From Micromonospora sp. MP36 (lineage in GTDB: Bacteria; Actinomycetota; Actinomycetes; Mycobacteriales; Micromonosporaceae), in contig NZ_VSFA01000020.1 of assembly GCF_008119785.1 (NCBI RefSeq), positions 1 through 64,000 on the forward strand: a stretch of 64,000 nucleotides of DNA, written 5' to 3'. The notes beneath the pieces are model-generated. The model was not told the origin of the DNA, made no database searches, and worked only from the letters and a program-made list of their open reading frames with translations. The number at the start of each line of letters is the position of its first letter. Position 1 is the stretch's first letter. The position numbers and the translations under genes are program-made. Of this stretch, positions 42,261 to 51,130 are shown piece by piece.

Positions 42261-42791
42261 ATGGGCCTGGACGCGGTCAAGGCGGCGCTGCCCGAGTACG
42301 CCAAGGACATCAAGCTCAACCTTGGCTCCACCATCGCCACCTCGACACTGAAGCCGGAGCAGGCCTGGGGCACCGCCCTGGCCTGCGCGGTGGCGGCCCG
42401 TAACCCGGTGGTGCTCAGGGAGATCGCCGCCGAGGCGGCCGGTCACCTCACACCGGAGGCGGTCGAGGCGGCCAAGGGCGCCGCCACGATCATGGCGATG
42501 AACAACATCTACTACCGGGCCAAGCACATGATCGGCGACGAGCAGTACGCGTCGCTGCCGGCCCGGCTGCGGATGCAGATCATCGCCCGACCCGGCGTGG
42601 AGAAGGCCGACTTCGAGCTCTGGTGTCTCGCCGTCTCGGCGATCACGGGCTGCGGGGTCTGCCTGGAGTCGCACGAGAAGACCCTGCGTGCCGCCGGGTT
42701 CAGCCGCGAGCAGGTGCACGAGGGGCTGCGCATCGCGGCCGTCGTGCACGCCGCCGCGGTGACCCTGGACGCGGAGGCCGCCCTGGCCTGA
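42261..42791 (+). CDS. ahpD: alkyl hydroperoxide reductase AhpD
   Basis: The 176-residue AhpD carries the catalytic CxxC in ITGCGVCLESHEKTLR with the following histidine, and in mycobacteria passes electrons from lipoamide/dihydrolipoamide succinyltransferase to AhpC. The ATG is two bases after the ahpC stop, so the pair is co-translated. Confidence 0.95.
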   Translation: MGLDAVKAALPEYAKDIKLNLGSTIATSTLKPEQAWGTALACAVAARNPVVLREIAAEAAGHLTPEAVEAAKGAATIMAMNNIYYRAKHMIGDEQYASLPARLRMQIIARPGVEKADFELWCLAVSAITGCGVCLESHEKTLRAAGFSREQVHEGLRIAAVVHAAAVTLDAEAALA

Positions 42792-42879
42792 ACGGATCGG
42801 TGTAGCGGTCTCCACAACCGGGTACGAAGGGTCCGACAGGGCACATCCCCCGAGAAAGTCGAGAAAGGGAGTGGACGCC

Positions 42880-43338
42880 ATGGAGCGGCTCGACCCTCGA
42901 ACGACCCACGGGACGCCGGACCCGCTCACCTACGGTGGTGAGGGCGCCTTCGCGGGCGGCATGCCCGCGGGACGCTTCGATCCGTGGAGCTACCGGGACG
43001 AGGCCGGGGTGACCGGCATCGACCTGGTCGGCTACAAGGTGGCGGCGATGGACGGCGGAATCGGCAAGGTGGACCGGGCCAGCCACGAGGTGAACTCCAG
43101 CTACCTGGTGGTCGACACCGGGCCGTGGATCTTCGGCAAGAAGGTCATGCTGCCGGCCGGCACCATCAACCACGTCGACCACGACGAGCGGAAGGTCTAC
43201 GTCGACCGGAGCAAGGACCAGATCAAGGCCGCGCCCGAGTACGACGAGAGCACCGACTCCGATCCGGCGTACCGGGACAAGCTCGGCGGGTACTACGACG
43301 ACACCTACTCGTCGATCCCCCCGGGTACCGCCCGGTAA
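42880..43338 (+). CDS. PRC-barrel domain protein
   Basis: The 152-residue protein has a disordered N-terminus (about 45 residues) and a PRC-barrel (GIDLVGYKVAAMDGGIGKVD, YLVVDTGPWIFGKKVMLPAG, KVYVDRSKDQIKAAPEY), a fold used for membrane-, RNA- or electron-transfer-associated binding. Such proteins in actinobacteria are often induced by stress; its role here is unknown. AAAGGGAG lies before the ATG at 42880; a GTG nine bases upstream is possible. Confidence 0.8.
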   Translation: MERLDPRTTHGTPDPLTYGGEGAFAGGMPAGRFDPWSYRDEAGVTGIDLVGYKVAAMDGGIGKVDRASHEVNSSYLVVDTGPWIFGKKVMLPAGTINHVDHDERKVYVDRSKDQIKAAPEYDESTDSDPAYRDKLGGYYDDTYSSIPPGTAR

Positions 43339-43352
43339 CGGAGGCACCTGCA

Positions 43353-43388
43353 GCAACGGCCGGTGGGCACCGCCCCACCGGCCGTTGC
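43353..43388 (+). terminator. terminator after the PRC-barrel gene
   Basis: A perfect 15-bp stem (43353-43367 with 43374-43388) with a 6-nt loop. Confidence 0.8.
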
Positions 43389-43582
43389 CATGTCCGAGGC
43401 CATCGGAGGCCTGCCTCGACCAGATACCCTCCACAGAGAGCCTGGTATCGGCCTGGACCGTAAGTTACGCTACGCCGATTAGCGGCACGCCCCGATGCAC
43501 AGGCCTTGGTCCGGCGGGCTTCGGGGCAGGTTACGGGCCCATCCGCAACAGTGCGCACCCCTCTCGGCCAGTGAGGAAGCCA

Positions 43583-46024
43583 ATGAAACGGACAACACCG
43601 GGGGCACTCTCCTTACTCACCGCCTGGGCACTGCTGGCCGGCACGCTCATCGCCTCCGCCCCGGTGCACGCCGCTCCACCGCCCACTCCCGCACTGATCA
43701 GCGGGGCGGAGCAGGACCTCGGCCACGCGATCAACTCCCGGGTGCTCTCGCAGTACCAGGCGCAGGGCGTCGACCAGCAGGGGCGGCCGCAGGCCTACTG
43801 GGTGACCGCCGGCAACAGCGAGGTCACGGCGATGTTCCAGGTCACCGACATCAGGTCGGGGAAGGTCGTCTTCGGCGAACGGCTGCCCTCCGGCACCGGT
43901 AGCTGGGCGGTCACCTTCGCCAAGCCACAGCGCGCCGTCTACTTCGGCATGACCGACGGCGCCGTATACACCTGGTCACCCGGAGACACCTCGGTCACCG
44001 CACTCGGCGTGCCGTTTCCGGACGAGCAGATATGGCGGATGGCCGCGGCGCCGGACGGCGTGATCTACGGCGGGACGTACCCGAGCGGAAAGCTCTTCTC
44101 CTACGATCCGGCGACGAAGCGGTTCACCGACCACGGTCAGATCATCCCGGGCGAAACCTACGGCCAGGCGTTGGCGGTGGACGACCGCTACGTCTACTTC
44201 GGCACCAAGCCGAACGCGAAGCTCGCCCGTTTCGATCGGGTCACCGGGGCGGTGCAGCCGATCACGCTGCCCGCCCAGTACGCGGACGAGGAAGCCGTCT
44301 ACGACCTGACCCTCGCCGGGGGCTACCTGTTCGCCCGACTGGACCACTCCAGCGACCTTCTCGTGTACCGGCTCAGCGACGGCACCGTCGTGAACATCGT
44401 CCCCGCGATCTCCGGCCGGATGGTGTCCGAGCCCGATCCGACGGGGCGGTACGTCTACTTCCGGATGGTGGCCGAGGGCGTCGTCCAGTACGACCTCCAC
44501 ACGCACACCTACGCCGCGGTCGGCTGGAAGCCGAACGCGCTGCCGGGGAGTTGGGAGTGGGTCGACCTGGCCGACCCGACGTGGCCCGGACCGACCCTGT
44601 CGATGACCTACTACTACGGCCGCATCTATCTGTGGAACCCGCAGACGCGGGCTACTCGGTACATCGGCGAGCAGGACCTGGAGGGCGCCCCCAACCCGAT
44701 CCAGGCCATGGGGACCGGACCGGACGGATCGGTGTACGTCGGCGGGTTTCTCTCTCCGCCCGGCATGGCACGCTTCGACCCGGCCCACGACGCCATGTCC
44801 CTGTTGGCCGGCGCGGGGCAGGTGGAGGGCTTCGGGATCCGCGGCGACCACCTGCTCTACGGCCGCTACCCGGACGGCAACCTGCTGTCCTTCGACACCA
44901 CCCGGCCGTGGGCGTACGGCTCCAACCCCGCTCCCAGGGCCGTCCTCGGCGACGAGCAGCAACGGGCGCAGGCCTTCGTGGACCTGGGTGAGACAGTGGC
45001 CGTCGGCAGCATCCCCCGCGCGGGTCGCCTCGGCGGCGCGCTGAGCTTCTGGACGCCGTCGACCGGTGCCGTGCAGACGTACCGGGACGTCGTGCCGCAG
45101 CAGAGCGTGGTGAGCCTGGTCGAGCACGACGGGTTGCTCTACGGCGGCACCTCCATCAACGGCGGGTACGGCATCGAGCCGACCGCCACCGAGGCCGAAC
45201 TGTTCGTGTTCGATCCGCGGACCCGGCAGGTGGTCAAGCGCGTGGTTCCCGCGCCCGGTGGCTCGGCGTTGAACGCTCTGGTCGTCGACGCGGCCGGCAT
45301 CATCTGGGGCCTATCCGACGGCACGCTGTTCACCTTCGACCCGGCGACCCGCACGGTGACCAGGTCCGAACAGCTCTTTCCGAAAGAGCCGACGATGTAC
45401 GGCAACGAGCGAGGTCTGGTCGCCGGCGACGATGGCTTCTTCTACGCATCGGTCTCCGACAGCCTCTGGCGGATCGACCCGACGACCTGGGATGTCGTCG
45501 AGCTGGCCAGCGGCCGGGTGGCCTTCCTCACCAAGGGCGGGGACGGCAACCTCTACTACGGCAGGGTGTCCCGTCTGTACCGGTGGAACTTCGCGCTCCC
45601 CGCCGTGTGCAGCCGCGTGATCAGCGGCGGGTACGCGGGCCAGCTCGACGTTACGACGGGCACGACCTGCCTGCGGGACGCCACCGTGACCGGACAGGTC
45701 TCGGTGGGCGCCAGCGCCGCGCTGGTGGTCCAGGACAGCGCGGTCGACGGGCCGATCCGGGCCGAGCAGGCCGCCCGGGTGGCCGTACGGGACAGTGCGG
45801 TGAGCGGGCCGCTCTCCGCCAATGGCACCAGCGGCGAATTCAGCCTGATCAACTCCTCGGTGACCGGGCCCGTCACGGTTGTGCACGGACGGGGGTCGTC
45901 CGTACTGGCAGGCAACGTGATCGAGGGCCCGCTGCGCTGCCTCGACAACGAGCCGGCACCACAGGACGACGGTCAGCCGAACACGGTGGCCGGCCCCGCG
46001 CAGGGGCAGTGCGTCAATCTCTGA
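43583..46024 (+). CDS. secreted beta-propeller protein with C-terminal beta-helix-like repeats
   Basis: The family of this 813-residue protein is not recognised beyond its architecture. A signal peptide (residues 1-32, ending in APVHAA) is followed by about 620 residues of irregular WD/YVTN-like blades (GGTYPSGKLFSYDPATKRFT, FGTKPNAKLARFDRVTGAV, LTLAGGYLFARLDHSSDLLV, YVGGFLSPPGMARFDP). The last 150 residues are short beta-helix-like repeats (ATVTGQVSVGASAALVVQDS, AVDGPIRAEQAARVAVRDS, SVTGPVTVVHGRGSSVLAG) with two cysteines near the end. It is exported and perhaps binds polymers or proteins. It is transcribed from the gap after the PRC-barrel gene (43389-43582). Confidence 0.75.
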   Translation: MKRTTPGALSLLTAWALLAGTLIASAPVHAAPPPTPALISGAEQDLGHAINSRVLSQYQAQGVDQQGRPQAYWVTAGNSEVTAMFQVTDIRSGKVVFGERLPSGTGSWAVTFAKPQRAVYFGMTDGAVYTWSPGDTSVTALGVPFPDEQIWRMAAAPDGVIYGGTYPSGKLFSYDPATKRFTDHGQIIPGETYGQALAVDDRYVYFGTKPNAKLARFDRVTGAVQPITLPAQYADEEAVYDLTLAGGYLFARLDHSSDLLVYRLSDGTVVNIVPAISGRMVSEPDPTGRYVYFRMVAEGVVQYDLHTHTYAAVGWKPNALPGSWEWVDLADPTWPGPTLSMTYYYGRIYLWNPQTRATRYIGEQDLEGAPNPIQAMGTGPDGSVYVGGFLSPPGMARFDPAHDAMSLLAGAGQVEGFGIRGDHLLYGRYPDGNLLSFDTTRPWAYGSNPAPRAVLGDEQQRAQAFVDLGETVAVGSIPRAGRLGGALSFWTPSTGAVQTYRDVVPQQSVVSLVEHDGLLYGGTSINGGYGIEPTATEAELFVFDPRTRQVVKRVVPAPGGSALNALVVDAAGIIWGLSDGTLFTFDPATRTVTRSEQLFPKEPTMYGNERGLVAGDDGFFYASVSDSLWRIDPTTWDVVELASGRVAFLTKGGDGNLYYGRVSRLYRWNFALPAVCSRVISGGYAGQLDVTTGTTCLRDATVTGQVSVGASAALVVQDSAVDGPIRAEQAARVAVRDSAVSGPLSANGTSGEFSLINSSVTGPVTVVHGRGSSVLAGNVIEGPLRCLDNEPAPQDDGQPNTVAGPAQGQCVNL

Positions 46025-46083
46025 CCTCGCGTCGCGCGGCGGCTGGCGCTCGGGAGGCCATCCACAGCGCCAGCCGCGCCCGT

Positions 46084-46089
46084 TACCGT
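46084..46089 (+). promoter_or_regulatory. -10-like hexamer of the phosphatase gene
   Basis: TACCGT, seven bases before the GTG at 46097. Confidence 0.4.
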
Positions 46090-46096
46090 GTCAGGG

Positions 46097-46837
46097 GTGG
46101 ACGTCACTGAGGTCAATCCCAGAAACCCCTTCTCCACCCTGTTCAACTTCCGCGACGTCGGTGGCCTGACCGGCCACGACGGACGGACCGTGCGCCGGGG
46201 CCGGCTCTACCGCTCCGACTCGCTGCACCGGATCGACCAGACCGACCAGGCGGCGTTCACCGCCCTCGGCATCCGCACCGTCATCGACCTGCGCCGCCCC
46301 GAGGAGGTGGCCCGGGACGGCCGGGTGCCCGCGTACGACGGGCTGACCTACCGGCACATCCACCCGGAGCACCAGAGCTGGGCCGACATCCGGTACGACC
46401 CGCAGGAGAGCCTGCCGCGCTGGCTCGCCGACCGCTACGCGGCCCTGGCCGAGACGGGGACGGCAGGCCTGGCCGAGGCGGTCGGTCTGATCGCGGACAG
46501 CGCCAACGCGCCGGTGGTGGTGCACTGTGTCGCCGGCAAGGACCGGACCGGGATCGTCTGCGCGCTCACCCTCTCGGTGCTCGGCGTGGCCGACGAGGAT
46601 ATCGCCGCCGACTACGCGCTGAGCACCGAGGCGTCGGCGCGGTTCAGCGCCTGGGTCGCGGCCACCACCCCGGCGGAGGCAGAGCTGCCGCGGCCGTTCC
46701 TCGCCTCCCCTGCCGAGGCGATGACCATCTTCCTCACCGAGCTGCGCGCCGGGCACGGCTCGGTGGAGGGCTACCTACGCCACGCCGGCGTGACCGACGC
46801 CCAGCTGGCCGCCCTCCGCGCCCATCTCCTCGACTAA
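46097..46837 (+). CDS. protein-tyrosine/serine phosphatase (atypical, PtpB-like)
   Basis: The 246-residue protein has the CX5R signature HCVAGKDRTG and the N-terminal NFRDVGGLTGHDGRTVRRGR followed by LYRSDSLHRI typical of the PtpB-like, lipid-active tyrosine/serine phosphatases of actinobacteria (mycobacterial PtpB is secreted; no signal peptide is seen here). Start at GTG 46097 is favoured by the TACCGT hexamer; GTG 46088 is the alternative. It ends shortly before the second GATCAAGAAGTT palindrome. Confidence 0.88.
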   Translation: MDVTEVNPRNPFSTLFNFRDVGGLTGHDGRTVRRGRLYRSDSLHRIDQTDQAAFTALGIRTVIDLRRPEEVARDGRVPAYDGLTYRHIHPEHQSWADIRYDPQESLPRWLADRYAALAETGTAGLAEAVGLIADSANAPVVVHCVAGKDRTGIVCALTLSVLGVADEDIAADYALSTEASARFSAWVAATTPAEAELPRPFLASPAEAMTIFLTELRAGHGSVEGYLRHAGVTDAQLAALRAHLLD

Positions 46838-46852
46838 CCCCCACCCCGCGTC

Positions 46853-46906
46853 GATCAAGAAGTTCGCGTCTGGTTCTGGTGTCGCGCAGACGCGAACTTC
46901 TTGATC
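46853..46906. repeat. GATCAAGAAGTT-type palindromic repeat, copy 2
   Basis: A perfect 20-bp inverted repeat (46853-46872 with 46887-46906), 14-nt loop, between convergent genes. Its arm differs by only a few bases from the arms at 25186-25239, so the two are members of one dispersed family. Confidence 0.8.
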
Positions 46907-46937
46907 AACGACTCGGGCCCGGTGTGCCGGGGCGCGG

Positions 46938-48035
46938 TCAGAGCACCCGCTGCACCCAGCCGTGCCGGTCGTCAGCGCGGCCGCGCTGGATGTCGGACAG
47001 CCGCTGCCGCAGCGCCATCGTGGAGCGACCCGGCTCCCCACCGCCGATGAGGAACTCGCCGTCGGGGAAGCGGACCCCGCCGATCGGGGTGATCACCGCG
47101 GCGGTGCCGCAGGCGAAGACCTCGCGCAGCCGGCCGCTGGCCGCGTCCGCCTGCCAGTCGGCGAAGCTGACCGGCCGCTCCTCGACCCGGTGCCCGGACT
47201 CGGCGGCCAGGGTGAGGATGGCGTCCCGGGTGATGCCCGGCAGGATGGTGCCGGTCAGCGGCGGGGTGACCAGGGTGTCGTCGTCGTAGACGAAGAACAC
47301 GTTCATGCCGCCGAGTTCGTCGACGAAGCGCCGCTCCACCGCGTCCAGGAAGACCACCTGGTCGCAGCCCGCCTCGATCGCCTCGGCCTGGGCGGCCAGC
47401 GAGGCGGCGTAGTTGCCGCCGCACTTGGCCGCGCCGGTGCCGCCGGGTGCCGCCCGGGTGTAGTCCGGGGAGACCCAGACGGTGACCGGCTTGACCCCAC
47501 TCGCGAAGTACGCCCCGGCCGGCGAGGCGATCACGCAGTAGAGGTACTCGTTGGCCGGGCGGACGCCGAGGAACACCTCGCTGGCGAACATGAATGGCCG
47601 CAGGTAGAGGCTGCTGTCCTCGTCCTCGGGGATCCACTCCCGGTCGATCTCGACCAGCCGCCGCAGCGACTCGACGAAGGTCTCCGTCGACAGCTCGGGC
47701 ATCGCCAGCCGCCGGGCGGAGTCCGCGAAGCGGAGCGCGTTCGCGTCCGGGCGGAACAGCGTCACCGACCCGTCCGCGCCCCGGTACGCCTTCAGCCCCT
47801 CGAAGATCTCCTGCGCGTAGTGCAGGACGGCCGCGGCCGGGTCCATCGGGATCGGCGCCCGCGCCTCCACCCGGGCGTCGTACCAGCCCTTGCCGTCGGC
47901 GTACCGGATGGTCACCATGTGGTCGGTGAACACCCGGCCGAACCCGGGGTTCGCCAGCAGGGCGGCCCGGTCGGCGGCGGATACCGGCGCGGGATTCGGA
48001 CGGATCTCGAAATCGAGCTTGTCACCACCACTCAT
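46938..48035 (-). CDS. ilvE: branched-chain amino acid aminotransferase
   Basis: IlvE performs the last step of leucine, isoleucine and valine synthesis. The 365-residue class-IV PLP enzyme shows AQEIFEGLKAYRG, SLYLRPFMFASEVFLGVRP, GGTGAAKCGGNYAASL with the PLP lysine, LDAVERRFVDELGGMNVFFV and FACGTAAVITPIGG. ATG at 48035 (MSGGDKLDFEIRPNP) is preceded by AGGGAGG and is preferred over a start ten codons upstream. Confidence 0.95.
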   Translation of the reverse strand: MSGGDKLDFEIRPNPAPVSAADRAALLANPGFGRVFTDHMVTIRYADGKGWYDARVEARAPIPMDPAAAVLHYAQEIFEGLKAYRGADGSVTLFRPDANALRFADSARRLAMPELSTETFVESLRRLVEIDREWIPEDEDSSLYLRPFMFASEVFLGVRPANEYLYCVIASPAGAYFASGVKPVTVWVSPDYTRAAPGGTGAAKCGGNYAASLAAQAEAIEAGCDQVVFLDAVERRFVDELGGMNVFFVYDDDTLVTPPLTGTILPGITRDAILTLAAESGHRVEERPVSFADWQADAASGRLREVFACGTAAVITPIGGVRFPDGEFLIGGGEPGRSTMALRQRLSDIQRGRADDRHGWVQRVL

Positions 48036-48237
48036 CGCGCTGACCTCCCTGCGGGTCCACGGCATGCGCTATCGCACGCCGACGTCATTGGTGCCAGAAA
48101 CTTACCCCGAACGGTCGTTCAGCGGATAGCTCCGGACCGACACATCGAGCGCACCGGATGGCGACCCGGGAGGTCGGGCGGAGCGGGCCCGGGTGCGGGT
48201 CTGGCGGCCCGCCTCCGGGCCGCGGTGACGGCCCTGG

Positions 48238-49272
48238 TCAGGCTACGGCGTAGCCGGCGAGCCGGTCGCCGACCTCCTCGGTGCGCAGCGACGCACCCGG
48301 CGTACGGCTGGCCAGCTCGGTGCCGACCGCGGCGGTGACCCGCTCGGCGGCGTCGGCGTGCCCCAGCTGGTCGAGCAGCAGCGCGGCGGAGAGCACCGCG
48401 GCGACCGGGTCGGCGACGCCGCGGCCGGCGATGTCCGGCGCGGAGCCGTGCACCGGCTCGAACATCGAGGGGTAGCGCCCCTCAGGGTTGATGCAGCCGC
48501 TGGCCGCCAGGCCGATGCCGCCGGTCACGGCCGCGGCGATGTCGGTGAGGATGTCGCCGAACAGGTTGTCGGTGACCACCACGTCGTACCGCTGCGGGTT
48601 GGTCACCAGGAACATCGCGGCGGCGTCGACGTGCTGGTATTCGGTGGCCACGTCGGGGTGCTCGGCGGCGACGGCCTCGAAGGTGCGCGCCCACAGCGAG
48701 CCGGCGTGGGTCAGCACGTTGGTCTTGTGCACGAGGGTGACCTTCCGGCGCTCCCGGCGGCGGGCCCGGGCAAAGGCGTCGCGGATCACCCGCTCGACGC
48801 CGTGCCGGGTGTTGAGGCTCTCCTCGGTGGCCACCTCGGCCGGGGTGTCCCGGTGCAGCGAACCGCCGGCGCCGGCGTAGAGGCCCTCGGTCCCCTCGCG
48901 GACCACGACCAGGTCGACCTCGCCGGGCTTGACGGCGGCCAGCGGGCCGGGCACGCCCGGCCAGAGCCGCGCGGGGCGCAGGTTGACGTACTGGTCGAAG
49001 GCGAAGCGGAGCTTGAGCAGCAGGCCGCGCTCCAGCACGCCCGGCGGCACGGTGGGGTCGCCGACCGCGCCGAGCAGGATCGCGTCGTGCCCGGCCAGCT
49101 CGTCGAGGACCGAGTCGGGCAGCACCTCGCCGGTGCGGTGGTAGCGGGCGGCGCCGAGGTCGTACTCGGTGGCCTCCACCACGCCGGGGAGCACGGCGTC
49201 GATGACCTTGCGGGCCTGCCCGACCACCTCGGGTCCGATCCCGTCCCCGGCCACCACCGCGATCCGTGCCAC
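48238..49272 (-). CDS. leuB: 3-isopropylmalate dehydrogenase
   Basis: LeuB oxidatively decarboxylates 3-isopropylmalate (and methylmalate in the citramalate route). The 344-residue protein has IAVVAGDGIGPEVV, VVREGTEGLYAGAG, VTLVHKTNVLTHAGSLWART, and the metal-binding DNLFGDILTDIAAAVTGGIG with GSAPDIAGRGVADPVA. The GTG start at 49272 (or 49275) has AGGAG six to nine bases upstream; the longer open frame upstream is not conserved. The gap to ilvE (48036-48237) holds no gene. Confidence 0.95.
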   Translation of the reverse strand: MARIAVVAGDGIGPEVVGQARKVIDAVLPGVVEATEYDLGAARYHRTGEVLPDSVLDELAGHDAILLGAVGDPTVPPGVLERGLLLKLRFAFDQYVNLRPARLWPGVPGPLAAVKPGEVDLVVVREGTEGLYAGAGGSLHRDTPAEVATEESLNTRHGVERVIRDAFARARRRERRKVTLVHKTNVLTHAGSLWARTFEAVAAEHPDVATEYQHVDAAAMFLVTNPQRYDVVVTDNLFGDILTDIAAAVTGGIGLAASGCINPEGRYPSMFEPVHGSAPDIAGRGVADPVAAVLSAALLLDQLGHADAAERVTAAVGTELASRTPGASLRTEEVGDRLAGYAVA

Positions 49273-49495
49273 CACGCACTCCTCATCTCGTCGTTCCCCG
49301 CAACGGTACGTGGTCGTCCCGGTTCCCGGTACGCGCCTTCCAACATTCGGGATATCCAGATGCTCAGGAGTCTCCCAGGTGGCATTCATGGTGCAGTCAT
49401 CTCCGCTGCCTAGGGTCGGAGACGTTCGGGTCGGACGGGGCCCGGGACCGGCTTCGCCGCGACGTTGCGGCGTCGTCAGGGAGGGAGCGGATGCG

Positions 49496-50371
49496 ATGCG
49501 GATCGACGAGCAGCGACGGGCCCGGTGGGCCGACGAGCAGCCCCGGACCCGGTGGATCGACCAGTCCGCCTTCCGCAGCCGCCGCCCCGACCTGCGCCTC
49601 GGCTCGCGCAGCCACCGGTTGGACCGGGCCGGCGGCACCGCGGTCGACCGGATCAGCGTCACACACACCGTGCGCACCTCCACCGCTGAATACTCCCTGC
49701 TGTTGAACGCGCCCGAGTGGCTGGGCCGCCGGGGCGTCGGCGAGGCGCTGCGGGACGCGGTCGCCGAACTGCGCGCCGTCGACCTCACATACGGGCCGAA
49801 CCAGCCGGACAGCCTGGTGTCGAAGCTGCGGCGGGACGAGATCAGCCCCGAGTCGTACCCCCCGCTGGCGGACCTGGTGAACCGCTGCGCCGCGATGCGG
49901 GCGGCGACCGACGGCTGGTTCGACGCCTGGGCGGTGCCGGGCGGCTTCGACCCGGGCGGCCTGCTCAACGGCTGGGCGGTGGAGCGGGCCGCGGCCCGGC
50001 TGCGCGCCGCCGGCGTCCACGACTACGCCGTGCTCTGCGGCGCCGACCTCACCGTACGCGGACACGCCGCGCACGGCGGCCCGTGGCGGGTGGCCGTGCA
50101 CCATCCCACGGACGCGCACCAGGCGCCGCTGACGCTGGAGATGACGGCCGGTGCGGTGGGCACCTCCGGGGTGTCCGGGCGCCGGGGGCACGTGGTGGAC
50201 CCGCACACCGGCGAGCCGGCCGACCAGTTCGTCTCCGCCACGGTGGTGGGACCGGACCTCGCGGTGGCCGACGCCTACGCCACTGCCCTCTACGCCGCCG
50301 GCCCGGCCGGGCTGGCCTGGTTCCGCAACGGCTCGGACTACCGGGCGCTCTTCACCCACCGCCGGCGCTGA
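49496..50371 (+). CDS. ApbE-like FAD:protein FMN transferase family protein
   Basis: The 291-residue protein resembles ApbE, which attaches FMN to threonines of redox proteins: the core reads FDPGGLLNGWAVERAAARLR (ApbE: D-GG-x-x-K-G), VLCGADLTVRGHA, and the C-terminal TSGVSGRRGHVVDPHTG. The lysine of the ApbE GGIAKGYA motif is asparagine here and the N-terminal lipoprotein region is lacking, so flavin transfer is uncertain. It is divergent from leuB. Confidence 0.75.
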   Translation: MRIDEQRRARWADEQPRTRWIDQSAFRSRRPDLRLGSRSHRLDRAGGTAVDRISVTHTVRTSTAEYSLLLNAPEWLGRRGVGEALRDAVAELRAVDLTYGPNQPDSLVSKLRRDEISPESYPPLADLVNRCAAMRAATDGWFDAWAVPGGFDPGGLLNGWAVERAAARLRAAGVHDYAVLCGADLTVRGHAAHGGPWRVAVHHPTDAHQAPLTLEMTAGAVGTSGVSGRRGHVVDPHTGEPADQFVSATVVGPDLAVADAYATALYAAGPAGLAWFRNGSDYRALFTHRRR

Positions 50372-50710
50372 GCACGGCAACCTTCGGCACCCGCCGCTCG
50401 CCCTCGCCGCCACGACCCGGTACGCGATCGGCCCCCACGGTCTCGGCAACGACCGTGGGGGCCGGTCAGCGATGAATGCGCGTGGCTCGCGCAATCGGGG
50501 GGTGCGGGACCTGATTGGGCCGGACGACCGACCGCGCCACCCGAAGACGGGCCGGAGTCGCAACTCAGCCAGTGACCGCACCGGTACGCTAGCGAATCGA
50601 CGTAACTCAACGCAAGAGTCTCCACAGCGGACCGTCGCGCCGGCCCGCGCACACTGGCCTGCGGCGGGGCAGGCGTGACGGCGCGGGCCGGGGATGGCAC
50701 GCTGTCCGCC
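50372..50710. other. gap after the ApbE-like gene
   Basis: 339 bases with no recognised gene. They hold the terminator at 50429-50464, about 180 bases of unremarkable sequence, and the CACGCT hexamer (50698-50703) that precedes the next start codon by seven bases. Confidence 0.5.
50429..50464 (+). terminator. terminator after the ApbE-like gene
   Basis: A perfect 14-bp stem (50429-50442 with 50451-50464), 8-nt loop. Confidence 0.75.
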
Positions 50711-51067
50711 GTGAGTTTCGATCTGAGCGTGTGGGCCCTGCCGGCCGGAGCCACGCCCGACGACGTACGGGCCGCGGTGCAGCGGTGCCGCGAAGGGCGG
50801 CACGGCGAGCGTCACCCCGACCCGAGGGTGGTCGGTTTCTACCGGGCCATCACGGCCGCCTATCCCGACCGCCCGGCCCGCCCGGGTACGCCCTGGGAGG
50901 TCGCCCCGCTGCACGCGGCCGCCGACCACGTGGCGATGAGCCTCTTCGCCACCTGCGAGGACCAGGTGCTGCTCGACATCGAGCGGCTGGCCGGCGAGCA
51001 CGATCTGATGCTCTACGACGCCCAGGACGGCACGGTCTACCCACCACCCACGCGCGTCACCCGCTGA
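50711..51067 (+). CDS. small hypothetical protein
   Basis: The 118-residue protein (VSFDLSVWALPAGATPDDVR, then VVGFYRAITAAYPDRPARPG, then DQVLLDIERLAGEHDLMLYD) has the compact alpha/beta pattern of a widespread actinobacterial small-protein family of unknown function. No signal or membrane segment. GTG at 50711 follows CACGCT at leaderless distance; a GTG 36 bases earlier is less likely. Confidence 0.65.
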   Translation: MSFDLSVWALPAGATPDDVRAAVQRCREGRHGERHPDPRVVGFYRAITAAYPDRPARPGTPWEVAPLHAAADHVAMSLFATCEDQVLLDIERLAGEHDLMLYDAQDGTVYPPPTRVTR

Positions 51068-51079
51068 TCCCGCCTGGGT

Positions 51080-51122
51080 ACGACGAGGGGCCCGGCCGTG
51101 CGGCCGAGCCCCCGGTTCGTCG
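51080..51122. terminator. terminator between small gene and serA
   Basis: A long hairpin, inner stem GGGGC(C)CGGCCG with CGGCCG(A)GCCCC and outer ACGACGA/TCGTCGT arms, between convergent genes. Confidence 0.75.
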
Positions 51123-51130
51123 TGTGTGGA

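Noticed and set aside
49273..49968. In-frame upstream extension of leuB
   Set aside because: It runs antisense through the ApbE-like gene and is not related to LeuB; AGGAG plus GTG at 49272 gives the normal length.
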